Assembly: GCA_902363665.1 (NCBI GenBank)
Contig: CABJAW010000004.1
Location: 225,834-289,833, forward strand
DNA length: 64,000 nucleotides
DNA from: Lachnospiraceae bacterium
GTDB taxonomy: Bacteria > Bacillota > Clostridia > Lachnospirales > Lachnospiraceae
Direction: 5' to 3'
The position numbers were made by a program, and so were the translations under genes. This document shows, piece by piece, positions 45,207 through 54,771 of the stretch; the stretch's first letter is position 1; each line of letters begins with the position of its first letter. Below the pieces are notes generated by a model, which was not told the origin of the DNA, did no database searches, and saw only the letters and a list, made by a program, of their open reading frames with translations.

Positions 45207-45746
45207 TCAGTCCTGCAAAGATGATGGCCGAGAGTCTGAACTATCATTTGCTGTATCGGCATCCGCGTTTTCAGCCGAAGCGGTTAATTCTTTGTTTTCT
45301 ATAGGAATAACATTTTCTGTTTTTGCGATAGCGGTTTTGCCTGCAGTGTCATGATCAGAATCATTTTTTGATGTCGTCGGTATCACAGCTGTATCTTCCG
45401 CCGCAGCTGCCTGCGCCGCTTCCGGCACCTGTTTTTCATTTACCTCATTTTTGATCTCCCAGTGGATCAGGATCGTGAGGACGGCACGCAGCGCGATGAT
45501 GCTGCCGACGATTGCGATCTCGCTTAAGCTGCGGACCACAACGGTACGGAGAATCTCGCTTCCAAGCTTGAATTCCAGTCCCATTGCAAGACCCTGGGCG
45601 AGGACGAGGCGCGTATCCGGTGCTTTGCGCATATAGTTGACAAGGCCCTGAATACCGGCATAGGTGATGACGCCGACACCGATATATTCAAAAAGAAGCA
45701 TTGCCAGATTTACGAAAGAATGAAGCAGTGTTTCAAGAAGTTCCAT
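45207..45746 (-). CDS. DUF1622 family membrane protein
   Basis: The 179-residue protein has three hydrophobic segments in its first 100 residues (LAMLLFEYIGVGVITYAGIQ; the conserved RLVLAQGLAMGLEFKLGSEI; SEIAIVGSIIALRAVLTIL), the DUF1622 pattern. An 80-residue Ala/Asp/Ser-rich tail follows and is probably disordered. AAAGG precedes the ATG. The function of the family is unknown. It is convergent with the Ig-like gene, whose terminator lies about 90 bp away. Confidence 0.82.
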   Translation of the reverse strand: MELLETLLHSFVNLAMLLFEYIGVGVITYAGIQGLVNYMRKAPDTRLVLAQGLAMGLEFKLGSEILRTVVVRSLSEIAIVGSIIALRAVLTILIHWEIKNEVNEKQVPEAAQAAAAEDTAVIPTTSKNDSDHDTAGKTAIAKTENVIPIENKELTASAENADADTANDSSDSRPSSLQD

Positions 45747-45838
45747 AAATGGGGATTCCTTTCTCTTTTCTTTTGCGGCATAATGCCGAATATATTCAGT
45801 ATAGCCTCAAAAAGGGGGAAATGCAACCATGAAATCGC

Positions 45839-45882
45839 CTGTTCAGAGTCAAATAAAATTTTGCCTGGCCCTGAACAGTAAC
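45839..45882. repeat. Minimal copy of the MITE-like repeat
   Basis: CTGTTCAGAGTCAAATAAAA and GGCCCTGAACAGTAAC are the two terminal repeats of the family brought together, with only about 10 bases between them. It lies between the divergent DUF1622 and degV genes. Confidence 0.55.
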
Positions 45883-46004
45883 AGATTGCGGTCTGCCGTG
45901 ATCTGTGATATAGTTAAATATGTTAACCGAATCAGGGAGACAGCGGATTCAACTTCGTATCTTTCAACCCTGAATAAAAGAAAAATGAGCAAATCGGAGG
46001 AATC

Positions 46005-46883
46005 ATGGGAAGAGTAGCGATTGTAACAGACAGCAACAGCGGTATTACACAGACACAGGCCGGAGAACTTGGAATTCACATTATTCCGATGCCGTTTTAT
46101 ATTAATGGAAAACTGTATTATGAGGATCTGACTCTGTCACAGGAGGAATTCTATCAGCATCTGAACGAGAAAGCGGAGATTTCCACTTCGATGCCGGCGA
46201 TGCCGGACGTGACAGGGCTTTGGGACAAGCTTCTGAAGACGTACGATGCGGTGGTACACATCCCGATGTCGAGCGGACTGAGCAGCTCCTGCCAGACAGC
46301 ACAGATGCTGGCGCAGGATTACGACGGACGTGTGCAGGTGGTCGATAACAAACGGATCTCTGTGACTCAGCGGCAGGCGGCACTGGATGCAAAAGCTCTG
46401 GCACAGGCAGGCTGGAGCGCAGAAAAGATCAAATCGTATCTGGAGGAGACTGCGATGACCTCCAGCATTTATATCACACTTTCTACTTTATATTATCTGA
46501 AGAAGGGCGGACGCATCACACCGGCCGCAGCTGCACTTGGTACGCTGCTCCGGTTAAAGCCGGTACTTCAGCTTCAGGGTGAGCGGCTGGATGCGTATAC
46601 AAAGAGCCGTACACTCAAGGCAGCAAAGAGCGCGATGATCGAGGGAATCCGTAAGGACTGTGTGGAGCGCTTTGGAAGTGACGAGCAGGCAACTGGTATG
46701 GATATCATGATCGCTTATTCCGGCACGGACAAGACTGAAGTCAATCAGTGGGAGCAGGAGGTGCGCGAAGCATTTCCGGGACATGATGAGATCATTGTAA
46801 ATCCGCTGTCCTTAAGCGTATCCTGTCATATCGGGCCTGGTGCGATTGCAGTGACGTGCTCGAAGAAGCTGGAGGAGATTTAA
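46005..46883 (+). CDS. DegV family fatty-acid-binding protein
   Basis: This 292-residue DegV (FakB-like) protein binds a fatty acid between two alpha/beta domains and presents it to a fatty acid kinase. Signatures: IVTDSNSGI at the N-terminus, SQEEFYQHL and STSMPAMPDV, the fatty-acid headgroup loop IPMSSGLSSSCQ, and the C-terminal SCHIGPGAIAV with its conserved His. GGAGG lies 6 bases before the ATG. No fakA is in the window. Confidence 0.92.
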   Translation: MGRVAIVTDSNSGITQTQAGELGIHIIPMPFYINGKLYYEDLTLSQEEFYQHLNEKAEISTSMPAMPDVTGLWDKLLKTYDAVVHIPMSSGLSSSCQTAQMLAQDYDGRVQVVDNKRISVTQRQAALDAKALAQAGWSAEKIKSYLEETAMTSSIYITLSTLYYLKKGGRITPAAAALGTLLRLKPVLQLQGERLDAYTKSRTLKAAKSAMIEGIRKDCVERFGSDEQATGMDIMIAYSGTDKTEVNQWEQEVREAFPGHDEIIVNPLSLSVSCHIGPGAIAVTCSKKLEEI

Positions 46884-46890
46884 AAAAGGC

Positions 46891-46984
46891 TTGACAAATG
46901 AAAAAAACAGTGGTAGTTTATGTGCATAAATAAAGCAAATGACGAAGGCGTCTATACCAAAAGGTGTAGACGCCATTTTTTATA
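46891..46984 (+). ncRNA. Possible small RNA: promoter followed directly by a terminator
   Basis: TTGACA (46891-46896), 17 bp and TAGTTT (46914-46919) form a promoter identical in boxes to the trp promoter. A terminator hairpin (GGCGTCTAT / GTAGACGCC with T6, about 46949-46980) follows within 60 bases, with no ORF between. The next gene is on the other strand. The product would be a roughly 55-60 nt RNA or the relic of a leader. The rest of 46985-47178 shows only a GGGCAGCG...CGCTGCCC hairpin at 47055-47080. Confidence 0.45.
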
Positions 46985-47178
46985 TTTATCATTCACTTCG
47001 GTTTCCAATTACAGCCTCGCTGTGATTAGAAATAAATATCACACACACTTTTTGGGCAGCGTTCATAAGGACGCTGCCCGCCCCCTCTAAGGACGTTTTT
47101 CTATCTCAAAGCGGAAAGAATATTTTTTTATTTTTTCAGTGACGATCGTTTTTCAGTTAGCGGAAATGTTTTGGCTGT

Positions 47179-48942
47179 CTATCCATCTAATTCTTCCATC
47201 ACATATTTTTCCAGAATGTTAAACGGTGCAGGTCCCACCTTCAGTACCGCCTCATGAAACGCTTTGAGCGTAAACGTATCCCCCATCTCCGTTTTTGCCT
47301 TTTCACACAGGGACTGGAAATTCAGCCAGCCCACATAATACTGCAGATAATTGCCCGGCGACTGCAGGATATTCTGATAAAACGTACGCGCGGAATCTTC
47401 GCGGAACCCAAGCTGTGTCAGAAAAGCAGAGACATCTTCAAGGGAGTAGCCGCGGTAATGGATTCCGATGTCGAGCAGGGAGGCAAGGCCAAGTGTGAAG
47501 GCGCGGTTTTTCTGGGCGATGGCGGCAGCCTTTGTATCCTGGCTCCAGAGACCGTAGGAATACATTTCCACGTAGGTGGCCCAGCCTTCCGTGTAGCCGC
47601 CGGTGCCAAGAATACTGCGCAGCGGGTCCGGGGAGAGCGACTGGAAATAAACGCTCTGGTAAAGATGGCCGGGATACCCCTCGTGCGCAAGCGTTGTATA
47701 CAGCTCAAGACCCTGATAATGCTCGGCTGGATTGATGTAAATCACGTTGTCGAGATAGCTGTCGATTGCGGGAGTCAGGTAAAAGGCCGGACTTAAATAT
47801 TCCTGCAAAGAGGCATGCACCTGGCGCACTGCGCAGGAGACCGCCGGAGAATCCGGAAAATCCTGTGTGATTTTCTGGCGGAGATCCCTGAGCATGCTCA
47901 CCGGGTCATCGTTTAAAGCAGAAGATACAGTCCATTCATCCTCAGCGCTAGTTGAATCCACAGCCACCATCAGCTTTTGCGCTGCCGCAAAATCCGCTGT
48001 CATCTGCTGCTTGATCGCTTCTTCAATTTCCTCGATTGATCGTTTATCACCGGTTGTTTTATGTACGAGATACTCATAATATTCCTTCCCCTTTGGGAGA
48101 TACGAAAGCCCAAGCTCATTTTTTCCGCTGCCGATCAGCGGGCGAAGTGCATCAATCAGATCCTGGTAGGCGGGGATGACGTAGGTGAGCACGGACTTTT
48201 GGCAGCGGTCGCAGTAGGCGATCTTTTCATCCGCGGTCAGATTCGTGAAGCGGTTGATTTTATCCTCAAAAACAGAGATCAGATAATTGTTTTCCGGATC
48301 TTTGATAAAATCGCTGCACTGTCTGATGACCGCCGCAGCACTTGCACGGCTCATAAACAGTCCGGCGGCAGACTTGTGCTGTTCAAAATCGATGATGGAG
48401 GAAAAATAATCGGGCAGCTGGGTGAGCAGTGCCAGATAGTCCTCAATATCGCCCTTTGTGCGAAGCGGATACTCAGCGAGCAGGATCGACAGCTGCGCCT
48501 GAATGCCAAGGGAAGGGCCAAGCGGTTCATCGTACAGCACAAGGGAAGAAGCATCAAGTTCGGTATTGAGATAATCAAGAAAAATATCGTAGGTCAGCTG
48601 TTGGGAAGCAGACAATTCATTCCGGTCAAACGCCCGCAGTGCTGTCCGGTAATTTTCGCAGGCAGAAAGTGAAAGCATCCGGCTTTGCAGATCGGAGCTG
48701 CCAAGCGAGACTTCCTCCTGACAAATGCCATAATTTTCCGGATTTGCAACAGTGTAGTGCAGGTTTAAAGTGTTTCCGCCAAGCTCAGAGCAGAAGACTT
48801 CCTTTGTGAATTCGGAAAAACGTTTCTCCTGCGTGAGAGGAAAGCCGAGAAAGTGCAGTGTGCTGCATCCGGCCAGAAGCAGGGCAATCAGAAGGAGCAG
48901 TAATCGTTTTCGAAAATTGAAATGAGGAAAGGAACGGGACAT
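47179..48942 (-). CDS. DUF885 lipoprotein (putative metallopeptidase)
   Basis: The 587-residue protein begins with a lipoprotein signal (KRLLLLLIALLLAGC, lipobox LAGC), so it should be anchored on the outside of the membrane. The DUF885 family is related to M32-like gluzincins; the zinc-like helix is LAHEGYPGHLYQ (HExxxxH-type) at about residue 402, with GGYTEGWATYVE downstream providing a further Glu. It probably cleaves extracellular peptides, though activity of the family is little studied. It is monocistronic. Confidence 0.85.
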   Translation of the reverse strand: MSRSFPHFNFRKRLLLLLIALLLAGCSTLHFLGFPLTQEKRFSEFTKEVFCSELGGNTLNLHYTVANPENYGICQEEVSLGSSDLQSRMLSLSACENYRTALRAFDRNELSASQQLTYDIFLDYLNTELDASSLVLYDEPLGPSLGIQAQLSILLAEYPLRTKGDIEDYLALLTQLPDYFSSIIDFEQHKSAAGLFMSRASAAAVIRQCSDFIKDPENNYLISVFEDKINRFTNLTADEKIAYCDRCQKSVLTYVIPAYQDLIDALRPLIGSGKNELGLSYLPKGKEYYEYLVHKTTGDKRSIEEIEEAIKQQMTADFAAAQKLMVAVDSTSAEDEWTVSSALNDDPVSMLRDLRQKITQDFPDSPAVSCAVRQVHASLQEYLSPAFYLTPAIDSYLDNVIYINPAEHYQGLELYTTLAHEGYPGHLYQSVYFQSLSPDPLRSILGTGGYTEGWATYVEMYSYGLWSQDTKAAAIAQKNRAFTLGLASLLDIGIHYRGYSLEDVSAFLTQLGFREDSARTFYQNILQSPGNYLQYYVGWLNFQSLCEKAKTEMGDTFTLKAFHEAVLKVGPAPFNILEKYVMEELDG

Positions 48943-49000
48943 GGCAGACTCCGAATGGCATCTTGCTCTAGTTTATGTGGAGACATAAAGCGGTAGAACT

Positions 49001-49081
49001 ATTTCAAAAACAGACATCAAAGCGGATATTCGCAATCCACTTCGCTACTTGCTTTATGAAATATTGATTGACTCTGAACAG
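49001..49081. repeat. Partial copy of the MITE-like repeat with 23 bp palindrome
   Basis: ATTTCAAAAACAG, the 23 bp palindrome (49019-49042), CGCTACTTGCT, TTTATGAAAT and the terminal TTGACTCTGAACAG follow the same order as the reverse complement of the element at 17779. The left terminal repeat and the middle block are missing. Confidence 0.6.
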
Positions 49082-49113
49082 CAGCGTATTTTAGGAATAA
49101 AGCGCGAAACGGG

Positions 49114-49142
49114 TTGACAGAAAATGGTGCTTGTGCTACCTT
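49114..49142 (+). promoter_or_regulatory. metG T-box promoter
   Basis: TTGACA (49114-49119), a 17 bp spacer and TACCTT (49137-49142). Confidence 0.6.
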
Positions 49143-49149
49143 AGAAAGC

Positions 49150-49480
49150 AGTGAATAACTGGCTATCGGCATCTTTGATAACGGCCGGAAGCTGGAAAAA
49201 CGCAAACTCAGTGAAGAAGAGAGTACCCATCTGGAACTGCTACAGAGAATTCCCGGCTGGTGAGAGGGGAGACAGAGAAGGATGGAGAAGATGGCTTTTG
49301 AGAGGCGTATCTGAGCCAAAGAGTTAGGATACGACAGGACCGCCTGTTACAGCGGAAGGGTAAGAGGGAGAGATCCCGAAGCACCCGCTAAGGTCTGCAT
49401 CGCAAGGGGCAGATGAAAAGAAGTGGTACCACGGTCCGTCCGTCTTCTGTATGATAAAAGAAGACAGGCGGTTTTTTTGA
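49150..49480 (+). promoter_or_regulatory. T-box leader upstream of metG
   Basis: AAGTGGTACCACGG (49421-49434) is a T-box sequence and is followed by an intrinsic terminator, CCGTCCGTCTTCT / AGAAGACAGGCGG with T7 (49436-49478). Upstream lies a long structured region with AGAGAG and GAGAGG elements. AUG triplets at 49282 and 49291 are candidate Met specifiers; I cannot choose between them without folding. It should turn on metG when tRNA-Met is uncharged. Confidence 0.88.
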
Positions 49481-49636
49481 TTTCCGGGCCAGACCGGTTG
49501 CTGGTTTTATATACCCTGACAGACAATGCGGAAATTGAAGAGGAGCCATTTCACAGAGAGGGAGCAGTTTTTCACTTTGTTACAGAGAACAGAAAAGCTG
49601 CAAAAAGAATCAACACATAGATTGGAGGAAAATAAC

Positions 49637-51625
49637 ATGTGTAATCAGTGTAAACCAAAGTATTATATGACGACCGCGATCGCTTATGCGTCCGGCAAGC
49701 CGCACATCGGCAACACGTATGAGATCGTGCTGGCAGACAGCATTGCCCGCTACAGAAGAATGCAGGGCTACGACGTATTTTTCCAGACCGGTACCGACGA
49801 GCACGGTCAGAAGATCGAGCTGAAGGCAGAGGCAGCAGGCATCACGCCGAAGCAGCACGTGGACAACGTGGCAGGTGAGATCAGGCGTATCTGGGATCTG
49901 ATGAATACGTCCTATGACAAATTTATCCGTACGACAGATGAGGATCATGAGCGTCAGGTACAGAAAATTTTCAAAAAAATGTATGAAAAAGGTGACATCT
50001 ACAAAGGCTCTTATGAGGGAATGTACTGTACACCGTGCGAGTCCTTCTGGACCGAGTCTCAGCTGGTGGACGGCAAGTGCCCGGACTGCGGACGCGAAGT
50101 AAAACCGGCAAAGGAGGAGGCATATTTCTTTAAGATGAGCAAATATGCAGACCGCCTGATCGAGCATATCAATACGCATCCGGAATTTATTCAGCCGGTA
50201 TCCCGCAAAAACGAGATGATGAACAATTTCCTGCTGCCGGGCCTGCAGGATCTGTGTGTATCCCGTACTTCCTTTAAATGGGGCATTCCGGTCGACTTTG
50301 ATGACCGCCATGTCGTATACGTATGGCTGGACGCGCTGACCAACTACATCACAGGAATCGGTTATGACTGTGACGGCAACAGCAGTGAGCTGTTTAACAA
50401 GAACTGGCCGGCAGACCTTCATCTGATCGGAAAGGATATCATCCGTTTCCATACGATTTACTGGCCGATCTTCCTGATGTCCCTTGATCTGCCGCTTCCG
50501 AAGCAGGTATTTGGCCATCCGTGGCTGCTGCAGGGCGACGGCAAGATGAGCAAATCCAAGGGAAATGTGCTGTATGCAGATGACCTGGTAGAAGTATTCG
50601 GCGTGGATGCAGTCCGCTACTTCGTCCTGCACGAGATGCCGTTTGACAACGACGGTGTGATCTCCTGGGAACTGATGGTAGAGCGTCTGAATTCCGACCT
50701 TGCAAACACACTTGGAAATCTGGTAAACCGTACGATCTCCATGACAAACAAATATTTCGGTGGAGTAGTCACAAATGCAGGAGTGACAGAGCCGGTGGAC
50801 GAGGAACTGAAAGCAGTTGCACTTTCCGTACCGGGCAAGGCGACCGCAAAGATGGATGAGCTGCGTGTGGCGGATGCGATTACAGAGATTTTTACGCTGT
50901 TCAAGCGCTGCAACAAATACATCGATGAGACGATGCCGTGGGCACTGGCAAAGGATGAGGCGAAGAAAGACCGTCTGGCAACCGTGCTTTACAACCTGAC
51001 CGAGAGTATCGCAATCGGTGCCTCCCTTCTGGAAGCGTTTATGCCGGAAACCGCAGAGAAGATCCTCGCGCAGTTAAATGCAAAGAAGCGTACGCTGGAA
51101 GAGATGGATCAGTTCGGACTTTATGAGTCCGGCACAAAGGTGACGGAGCAGCCGGAGATCCTGTTCGCAAGAAAGGATCTCAAAGAGGTGCTGGAGTACG
51201 CGGAGAAGTTCCAGGCAGCACAGAAGGCTGCAGCAGGAGAACCGGCGGAAGAGGAGAAAAAAGAGGACGCAGAGCCGGTGATTGACATCGAGCCGAAGGA
51301 AGAGATCACGTTTGACGATTTCGGAAAAATGCAGTTCCAGGTCGGCGAGATCATTGCCTGCGAGGCGGTAAAGAAATCCAAAAAGCTGCTCTGCTCTCAG
51401 GTAAAGATCGGAAGCCAGGTAAAGCAGATCGTTTCCGGAATCAAGGCACACTACAGCCCGGAAGAGATGGTCGGCAAGAAGGTGATGGTACTCGTAAACC
51501 TCAAACCGGCGAAGCTGGCAGGCGTGCTTTCAGAGGGAATGCTGCTGTGCGCAGAGGATGAGAACGGCGAGCTTGCGCTGATGGTTCCGGAGAAGAAGAT
51601 GCCGTCCGGTGCGGAGATCTGCTGA
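49637..51625 (+). CDS. metG: Methionyl-tRNA synthetase
   Basis: MetG (662 residues) is a class I synthetase with the HIGH-like PHIGNTYEIV, a zinc knuckle CTPCESFWTESQLVDGKCPDC, WLDALTNYITG and the KMSKS loop (DGKMSKSKGN). The anticodon-binding helical domain follows. A C-terminal EMAP/Trbp111-like tRNA-binding domain (about 555-662: FGKMQFQVGEIIACEAVKKS) promotes dimerisation and tRNA binding. An Ala/Glu-rich linker precedes it. The ATG at 49637 follows TTGGAGGAA. It is controlled by the T-box leader upstream. Confidence 0.97.
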   Translation: MCNQCKPKYYMTTAIAYASGKPHIGNTYEIVLADSIARYRRMQGYDVFFQTGTDEHGQKIELKAEAAGITPKQHVDNVAGEIRRIWDLMNTSYDKFIRTTDEDHERQVQKIFKKMYEKGDIYKGSYEGMYCTPCESFWTESQLVDGKCPDCGREVKPAKEEAYFFKMSKYADRLIEHINTHPEFIQPVSRKNEMMNNFLLPGLQDLCVSRTSFKWGIPVDFDDRHVVYVWLDALTNYITGIGYDCDGNSSELFNKNWPADLHLIGKDIIRFHTIYWPIFLMSLDLPLPKQVFGHPWLLQGDGKMSKSKGNVLYADDLVEVFGVDAVRYFVLHEMPFDNDGVISWELMVERLNSDLANTLGNLVNRTISMTNKYFGGVVTNAGVTEPVDEELKAVALSVPGKATAKMDELRVADAITEIFTLFKRCNKYIDETMPWALAKDEAKKDRLATVLYNLTESIAIGASLLEAFMPETAEKILAQLNAKKRTLEEMDQFGLYESGTKVTEQPEILFARKDLKEVLEYAEKFQAAQKAAAGEPAEEEKKEDAEPVIDIEPKEEITFDDFGKMQFQVGEIIACEAVKKSKKLLCSQVKIGSQVKQIVSGIKAHYSPEEMVGKKVMVLVNLKPAKLAGVLSEGMLLCAEDENGELALMVPEKKMPSGAEIC

Positions 51626-51629
51626 TCTT

Positions 51630-52988
51630 ATGGAAAAAATGGATAAAAACGAAGCGCAGTATAAAAAGATGACAGAGGAGCCGGTCGGAGGACTGATCCT
51701 CTCTCTTGCGGTGCCGACCATCATCAGTATGATCGTCACTGCGATCTACAACACGGCGGACACGTATTTTGTGTCACAGCTTGGTACGAGCGCATCGGGC
51801 GCGGTCGGCATTGTGATGTCGCTCATGGCGCTGATCCAGAGCATCGGTTTTATGACCGGTATGGGCGCGGGCAGCTGGATGTCCCGCCTGCTCGGGCAGA
51901 AAAAAGATCATAAGGCTTCACAGGTGGCGGCGAGTGCATTTTATTTTGCGTTTGCACTCGGCCTTCTTGTAGCAGTGTTTGGACGGATTTTTCTGGATCC
52001 GCTCGTCGGACTTTTGGGCGCGACGGAGACGATCCGGCCGTATGCACGGGAGTATGCGCAGTACATTCTGTATGCGGCACCGTTTTTGATTGCATCGTTT
52101 ACGATGAATAAGATGCTGTGCGCGGAGGGAAAAGCAAGATTTGCAATGTTTGGCATTGCATTCGGCGGAATTTTAAACATTTTTCTTGATCCGCTTTTCA
52201 TTTTCGGACTGCATCTTGGAATCGCCGGTGCAGCGATCGCGACCGGACTCAGTCAGCTTGTGAGCTTCAGCATTCTTCTGTACATGTTTGTCAGCGGACG
52301 CACAATCGCGAAGCTCGGAATCAGAAACGCCGCGCGAAATGCAAAAATGTATGTGGAGATCGTGCAGTCTGGTGTCCCGTCATTTTTCCGGCAGGGACTT
52401 GCGAGCGTGGCATCGATCGCATTAAATAAGATGGCGGCGGGTTACGGCGATGCGGCGGTATCCGCGATGGCGATTGTGACGAAGGTGTTTATGCTGGTAT
52501 TCTCGGTGTTGATCGGATTCGGTCAGGGCTATCAGCCGGTGGCCGGTTACAATTACGGTGCAAAGAAGTATGGCAGAGTAAAGGAATCGTTTTCGTTTAT
52601 GGTCTGCTCGGCAACGGTGTTTATGGCAGTATTTGCGGTGCTTGGTTATCTGGCGGCACCGCAGCTGATCCGTTTCTTTATCAGCAGCGCCCCGGACGTG
52701 GTGAAGATCGGTACGCAGAGCCTTCGGTTTCAGTGCCTGTCCATGCCGTTTCTGCCGCTGAATATCTGCTGTAATATGACATTTCAGACGATCGGGCGCG
52801 CCGGACTTGCGACATTTCTGTCGACAGGGCGCCAGGGATATGCGTTTTTGCCACTGATCGTGCTTCTTCCGCACTTCATCGGTCTGACCGGTGTGGAGGT
52901 GGCGCAGCCGATCGCGGATGTGATCTCATTTGCCATCTGCGTGCCATACACAATAAAATTTATAAGAGAACTGAACCAGGTCAAGTAA
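51630..52988 (+). CDS. MATE family efflux transporter
   Basis: A second MATE exporter, of about 452 residues, 4 bp after metG and probably co-transcribed with it. Signatures: EEPVGGLILSLAVPTIISMI, AIYNTADTYFVSQLGT, GAGSWMSRLLGQK and, in the second half, GFGQGYQPVAGYNYGAKKYG. It differs clearly from the MATE at 1397. The ribosome site is weak, so coupling to metG is likely. Substrate unknown. Confidence 0.9.
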   Translation: MEKMDKNEAQYKKMTEEPVGGLILSLAVPTIISMIVTAIYNTADTYFVSQLGTSASGAVGIVMSLMALIQSIGFMTGMGAGSWMSRLLGQKKDHKASQVAASAFYFAFALGLLVAVFGRIFLDPLVGLLGATETIRPYAREYAQYILYAAPFLIASFTMNKMLCAEGKARFAMFGIAFGGILNIFLDPLFIFGLHLGIAGAAIATGLSQLVSFSILLYMFVSGRTIAKLGIRNAARNAKMYVEIVQSGVPSFFRQGLASVASIALNKMAAGYGDAAVSAMAIVTKVFMLVFSVLIGFGQGYQPVAGYNYGAKKYGRVKESFSFMVCSATVFMAVFAVLGYLAAPQLIRFFISSAPDVVKIGTQSLRFQCLSMPFLPLNICCNMTFQTIGRAGLATFLSTGRQGYAFLPLIVLLPHFIGLTGVEVAQPIADVISFAICVPYTIKFIRELNQVK

Positions 52989-53016
52989 GGCAGGCTTACT
53001 TACGATAGGGTCATCT

Positions 53017-53083
53017 GCGGAATCTCATAAGGAGGATTCCTTGTGATTCTGCAGGCAGCGGAGCGGACCTGGAATATCCGCTT
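53017..53083. repeat. Repeat copies upstream of the M18 gene
   Basis: Positions 53017-53040 match, with few changes, the 28 bp unit at 57292-57315. Positions 53061-53083 are a copy of the 23 bp AGCGGA...TCCGCTT palindrome, ending 22 bp before the start codon. Confidence 0.5.
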
Positions 53084-53105
53084 TGATTTAGAAGGAGGAA
53101 CTGAT

Positions 53106-54500
53106 ATGAAAGAAAATGCATGGCTGTCCTACAGCGAGGAGCAGAAAGCGGAGCTGGAAGCCCTGGCGGGACGCTACAAAAAATTCCTGGACGCAGGAAA
53201 AACAGAGCGTGAGTGTGCGGCGGAAGCCATCCGCCTTGCACGTGCAGCAGGCTATGTGAGCCTGGAGGAAGTGCAGGAAGCAGGTAAAAAGCTTGAACCG
53301 GGTGATAAGGTTTATGCCTGCGGCATGAAGAAGATGCTGGTGCTGTTCCAGATCGGAAAGCAGCCGCTGGAAAATGGTATGCGCATTCTTGGCGCCCACA
53401 TTGATTCTCCGCGTCTTGACCTGAAGCAGAATCCGATGTATGAGGACACGGAGATGGCTTACCTGGATACACATTATTACGGCGGTGTCAAGAAGTATCA
53501 GTGGGTGACAATCCCGCTTGCGATTCATGGCGTTGTGGCAAAGAAGGACGGCAGTGTGGTTGAAATTTCGATCGGTGAAAAAGAGGACGATCCGGTTGTA
53601 TTTATCTCCGACCTGCTGATTCATCTGGCTGCCGAGCAGATGGAGAAGAAGGCAAAGGTTGTGATTGAGGGAGAAAATCTTGATATCCTTGTCGGCAGCC
53701 GCCCGATCGCAGAAAAAGATGAGGACGGAAAGACACAGAAGGATGCGGTAAAAGCGAATATCCTTGCAATCCTGAAAGAGCAGTACGGCATGGAGGAGGA
53801 TGACTTCCTCTCCGCAGAGCTTGAGATCGTGCCGGCTGCAAAGGCACGTGACTGCGGACTGGACCGCAGCATGATCATGGCGTACGGTCAGGATGACCGC
53901 GTGTGTGCGTATACTTCGCTGGAGGCACAGCTGGATGTGCCGGTGCAGGAGCGCACGACCTGCTGTCTGCTGGTAGACAAGGAGGAGATCGGAAGCGTCG
54001 GAGCGACCGGTATGCGCTCTCATTTCTTTGAGAACACCGTTGCGGAGCTGATGGAGTACGCGGGAGATTACAGTGAGCTGAAGGTGAGAAGATGCTTAAG
54101 CCGCAGCCGTATGCTCTCTTCGGATGTAAGTGCAGCGTATGACCCGCTCTTTGCATCCTGTTTCGAGAAACGCAACAGTGCATATTTCGGACACGGGCTC
54201 GTATTTAATAAGTACACCGGTTCCAGAGGAAAGGGCAACAGCAACGATGCGAATGCAGAGTACATCGCAGCAATCCGTGCGATGATGGACAGGCACGGAG
54301 TTGCATTCCAGACTGCAGAGCTTGGCAAGATCGATGTGGGCGGCGGCGGAACGATCGCATACATCACGGCGCTTTATGGTATGGAAGTCATCGACAGCGG
54401 CGTGGCAGTGCTGAACATGCACGCACCGCAGGAGGTAACGAGCAAGACAGATGTCTATGAGGCGTACCGCGGATATTGTGCATTTTTGCAGGAGGCATAA
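53106..54500 (+). CDS. M18 family aminopeptidase
   Basis: The 464-residue zinc aminopeptidase carries the M18 metal motifs: GAHIDSPRLDLK, LDTHYYGGVKKYQW, the catalytic VDKEEIGSVGATG, and the C-terminal IDVGGGGTIAYI and NMHAPQEVTSKTDVYE with the last His. It is homologous to yeast aminopeptidase I/ApeA and releases N-terminal, often acidic, residues in the cytosol. The start at 53106 follows AAGGAGG. Alone in its transcription unit, with a terminator behind it. Confidence 0.93.
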   Translation: MKENAWLSYSEEQKAELEALAGRYKKFLDAGKTERECAAEAIRLARAAGYVSLEEVQEAGKKLEPGDKVYACGMKKMLVLFQIGKQPLENGMRILGAHIDSPRLDLKQNPMYEDTEMAYLDTHYYGGVKKYQWVTIPLAIHGVVAKKDGSVVEISIGEKEDDPVVFISDLLIHLAAEQMEKKAKVVIEGENLDILVGSRPIAEKDEDGKTQKDAVKANILAILKEQYGMEEDDFLSAELEIVPAAKARDCGLDRSMIMAYGQDDRVCAYTSLEAQLDVPVQERTTCCLLVDKEEIGSVGATGMRSHFFENTVAELMEYAGDYSELKVRRCLSRSRMLSSDVSAAYDPLFASCFEKRNSAYFGHGLVFNKYTGSRGKGNSNDANAEYIAAIRAMMDRHGVAFQTAELGKIDVGGGGTIAYITALYGMEVIDSGVAVLNMHAPQEVTSKTDVYEAYRGYCAFLQEA

Positions 54501-54511
54501 CAGACGGGGCA

Positions 54512-54548
54512 CAGGCAGGATACAAAATCAGTATCCTGCCTTTTTTGT
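54512..54548 (+). terminator. Terminator after the M18 gene
   Basis: GGCAGGATAC pairs with GTATCCTGCC around a 7-base AAAATCA loop and leads into T6. Confidence 0.88.
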
Positions 54549-54645
54549 AATTCGCTTTGCTGTTTCGCAGCTTATCAGGAGTGGCTCGGTTAAAAAAATG
54601 CTAAGAACAGAGGGGAGGGGTGGTAGGAACCAAAAGGACTGTGCT

Positions 54646-54771
54646 ATGATAAGTGACACAGTAAACGATAAAATGTATCATGGAATGTCTTATATTCCTG
54701 CAGACAGCGAAAGTGATTTGCAAATGTCAGCTGTAGATATGGAAAAAGAAAGGGGCACGAGGATTTGCTGA
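54646..54771 (+). CDS. Possible 41-residue upstream ORF overlapping the DUF1538 gene
   Basis: An ATG frame (MISDTVNDKMYHGMSYIPAD and on to GTRIC) ends 7 bases inside the DUF1538 gene. It has no good ribosome site. It might be a leader that couples translation to the weak TTG start. The preceding 54549-54645 holds only a decayed repeat (ATTCGCTTTGCTG...GGCTCGGTTAA). Confidence 0.25.
   Translation: MISDTVNDKMYHGMSYIPADSESDLQMSAVDMEKERGTRIC

Noticed and set aside
45014..45304. Plus-strand ORF between the Ig-like gene and DUF1622
   Set aside because: It runs through a repeat copy and a terminator and overlaps the DUF1622 gene antisense.
47055..47080. GGGCAGCG...CGCTGCCC hairpin as terminator of the DUF885 gene
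   Set aside because: No U-tract on either strand in the proper position.
53088..54023. 311-codon minus-strand ORF opposite the M18 aminopeptidase
   Set aside because: The plus frame has complete catalytic motifs; the minus frame has unnatural composition.
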